Positions 63,715 to 64,000 of a stretch of DNA of 64,000 bases are shown in pieces (positions within the stretch are counted from its first letter, which is position 1; the number at the start of each line of letters is the position of its first letter). The DNA comes from Rhodocyclales bacterium GT-UBC (GTDB taxonomy: Bacteria > Pseudomonadota > Gammaproteobacteria > Burkholderiales > Rhodocyclaceae): NCBI GenBank assembly GCA_003583745.1, contig QXPY01000001.1:248001-312000 (forward strand), read 5' to 3'. A program made the position numbers and the translations under genes. The notes beneath the pieces are model-generated. The model ran no database searches, had not been told where the DNA came from, and saw nothing but the letters and a program-made list of their open reading frames with translations.

Positions 63715-63738
63715 AATTAACCCACCTCCCTGTTAATT
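63715..63738 (+). ncRNA. Possible small RNA or 3' UTR hairpin with anti-SD loop
   Basis: AATTAAC and GTTAATT form a 7-bp AU-rich stem around the loop CCACCTCCCT, which carries ACCTCC, complementary to a Shine-Dalgarno sequence. It is followed by a strong terminator. Stem-loop plus terminator is the layout of a short regulatory RNA, processed from the cytochrome mRNA or with its own promoter. Confidence 0.3.
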
Positions 63739-63757
63739 TTTCCGGTGGTCATTTTCC

Positions 63758-63790
63758 CGCAGTCCGAGTGATCGGACTGCGGCTTTTTTT
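63758..63790 (+). terminator. Intrinsic terminator after the cytochrome c5-like gene
   Basis: CGCAGTCCGA / TCGGACTGCG perfect 10-bp stem, loop GTGA, followed by seven T residues. Only 17 bases separate it from the next start codon. Confidence 0.85.
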
Positions 63791-63807
63791 GATTCAAGGG
63801 GCGTTGA

Positions 63808-64000
63808 TTGTTCAGAGCGGTTATCCGGATTGGTTTTGTGACGCTATGGCTGCTTGGCGGACTGGCTCACGCGGCTGATATCCGTACGACGCCGCACAAT
63901 CTGACCAAGCGTGGCGCGACGGTCGAGGCGGACGAGGTTTGCGTGTTCTGCCATACGCCGCAGGTCAACGTTGATTTCGGCGGGCGTAGCAGTAGTGCGA
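63808..64000 (+). CDS. Multihaem cytochrome c, partial (runs off window)
   Basis: 64 codons seen. TTG start with AAGGGG upstream, signal peptide MFRAVIRIGFVTLWLLGGLA ending near HAA, then ADIRTTPHNLTKRGATVEAD and the haem site EVCVFCHTPQVNV. The spacing resembles multihaem cytochromes with many CxxCH motifs, but only one is visible. It starts right behind a strong terminator, so its expression needs another promoter or read-through. Confidence 0.75.
   Translation, partial: MFRAVIRIGFVTLWLLGGLAHAADIRTTPHNLTKRGATVEADEVCVFCHTPQVNVDFGGRSSSA

Overview
This window looks like chromosomal DNA from a GC-rich, free-living, respiratory betaproteobacterium of the Rhodocyclales (Dechloromonas/Azonexus type). 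That placement is an inference. It rests on the housekeeping genes (mltG-tmk-holB-pilZ-tatD order, uvrB, tadA), the very high density of PAS/GGDEF/EAL signalling genes, the many c-type cytochromes and a NifA-type promoter. No search could be run. No insertion sequence, prophage, CRISPR array or rRNA gene was seen, and no gene-free stretch exceeds 300 bases.

Left part (1-17.3 kb), mostly core genes: partial urtB, a YqhD-like alcohol dehydrogenase, moaA, lipoprotein sodC, tRNA-Asn with its own promoter and terminator, an AsmA-like protein, an aromatic/aspartate aminotransferase, uvrB, a low-molecular-weight phosphatase, tadA, an L,D-transpeptidase, an NRDE protein, ygfZ, then the tightly packed mltG-tmk-holB-pilZ-tatD-ankyrin run.

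Middle part (17.3-39.5 kb), signalling and accessory genes: a five-gene leftward operon (EAL protein, dCache/PAS kinase, HD-GYP regulator, single receiver protein, hemerythrin-PAS kinase) behind a good sigma-70 promoter. It joins oxygen or redox sensing to c-di-GMP breakdown. After a DedA-rhodanese fusion and a flavin reductase comes an unusual NCS1 permease fused to a hybrid histidine kinase, overlapping its LuxR-type response regulator. Divergent from it lies a rhodanese-GST-NifX operon with a NifA upstream site and a sigma-54 promoter at textbook spacing, which points to a diazotroph. A secreted zincin-like protein, a FemAB-like acyltransferase, a CBS protein and malonyl-CoA decarboxylase follow.

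Right part (39.5-64 kb), electron transfer: a leftward operon encodes a monoheme cytochrome, an MtrA/PioA-type decaheme cytochrome, an MtrB/PioB-type porin, a chemoreceptor with a c-type haem motif in its periplasmic domain, and a cytochrome b; a small ORF, a bacteriohemerythrin and an EF-hand protein follow on the same strand. Beyond it lie bioB, a radical-SAM-like protein that has lost its core cluster motif but keeps a SPASM domain, a HiPIP, a second haem-c sensor fused to GGDEF/EAL, a kinase-regulator-triheme cytochrome operon, two CHASE proteins, and several secreted cytochromes.

The most interesting signal is shared control. Good sigma-54 (-24/-12) sequences lie 38-60 bases before the starts of at least four right-hand units (monoheme/decaheme operon, kinase-cytochrome operon, large GGDEF/EAL protein, cytochrome c gene), with weaker ones before the HiPIP, the SPASM protein and the triheme cytochrome pair. 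I read 46-64 kb as a sigma-54-controlled electron-transfer module, possibly extracellular, with haem-c-based redox sensing feeding chemotaxis and c-di-GMP. This is an inference to be tested.
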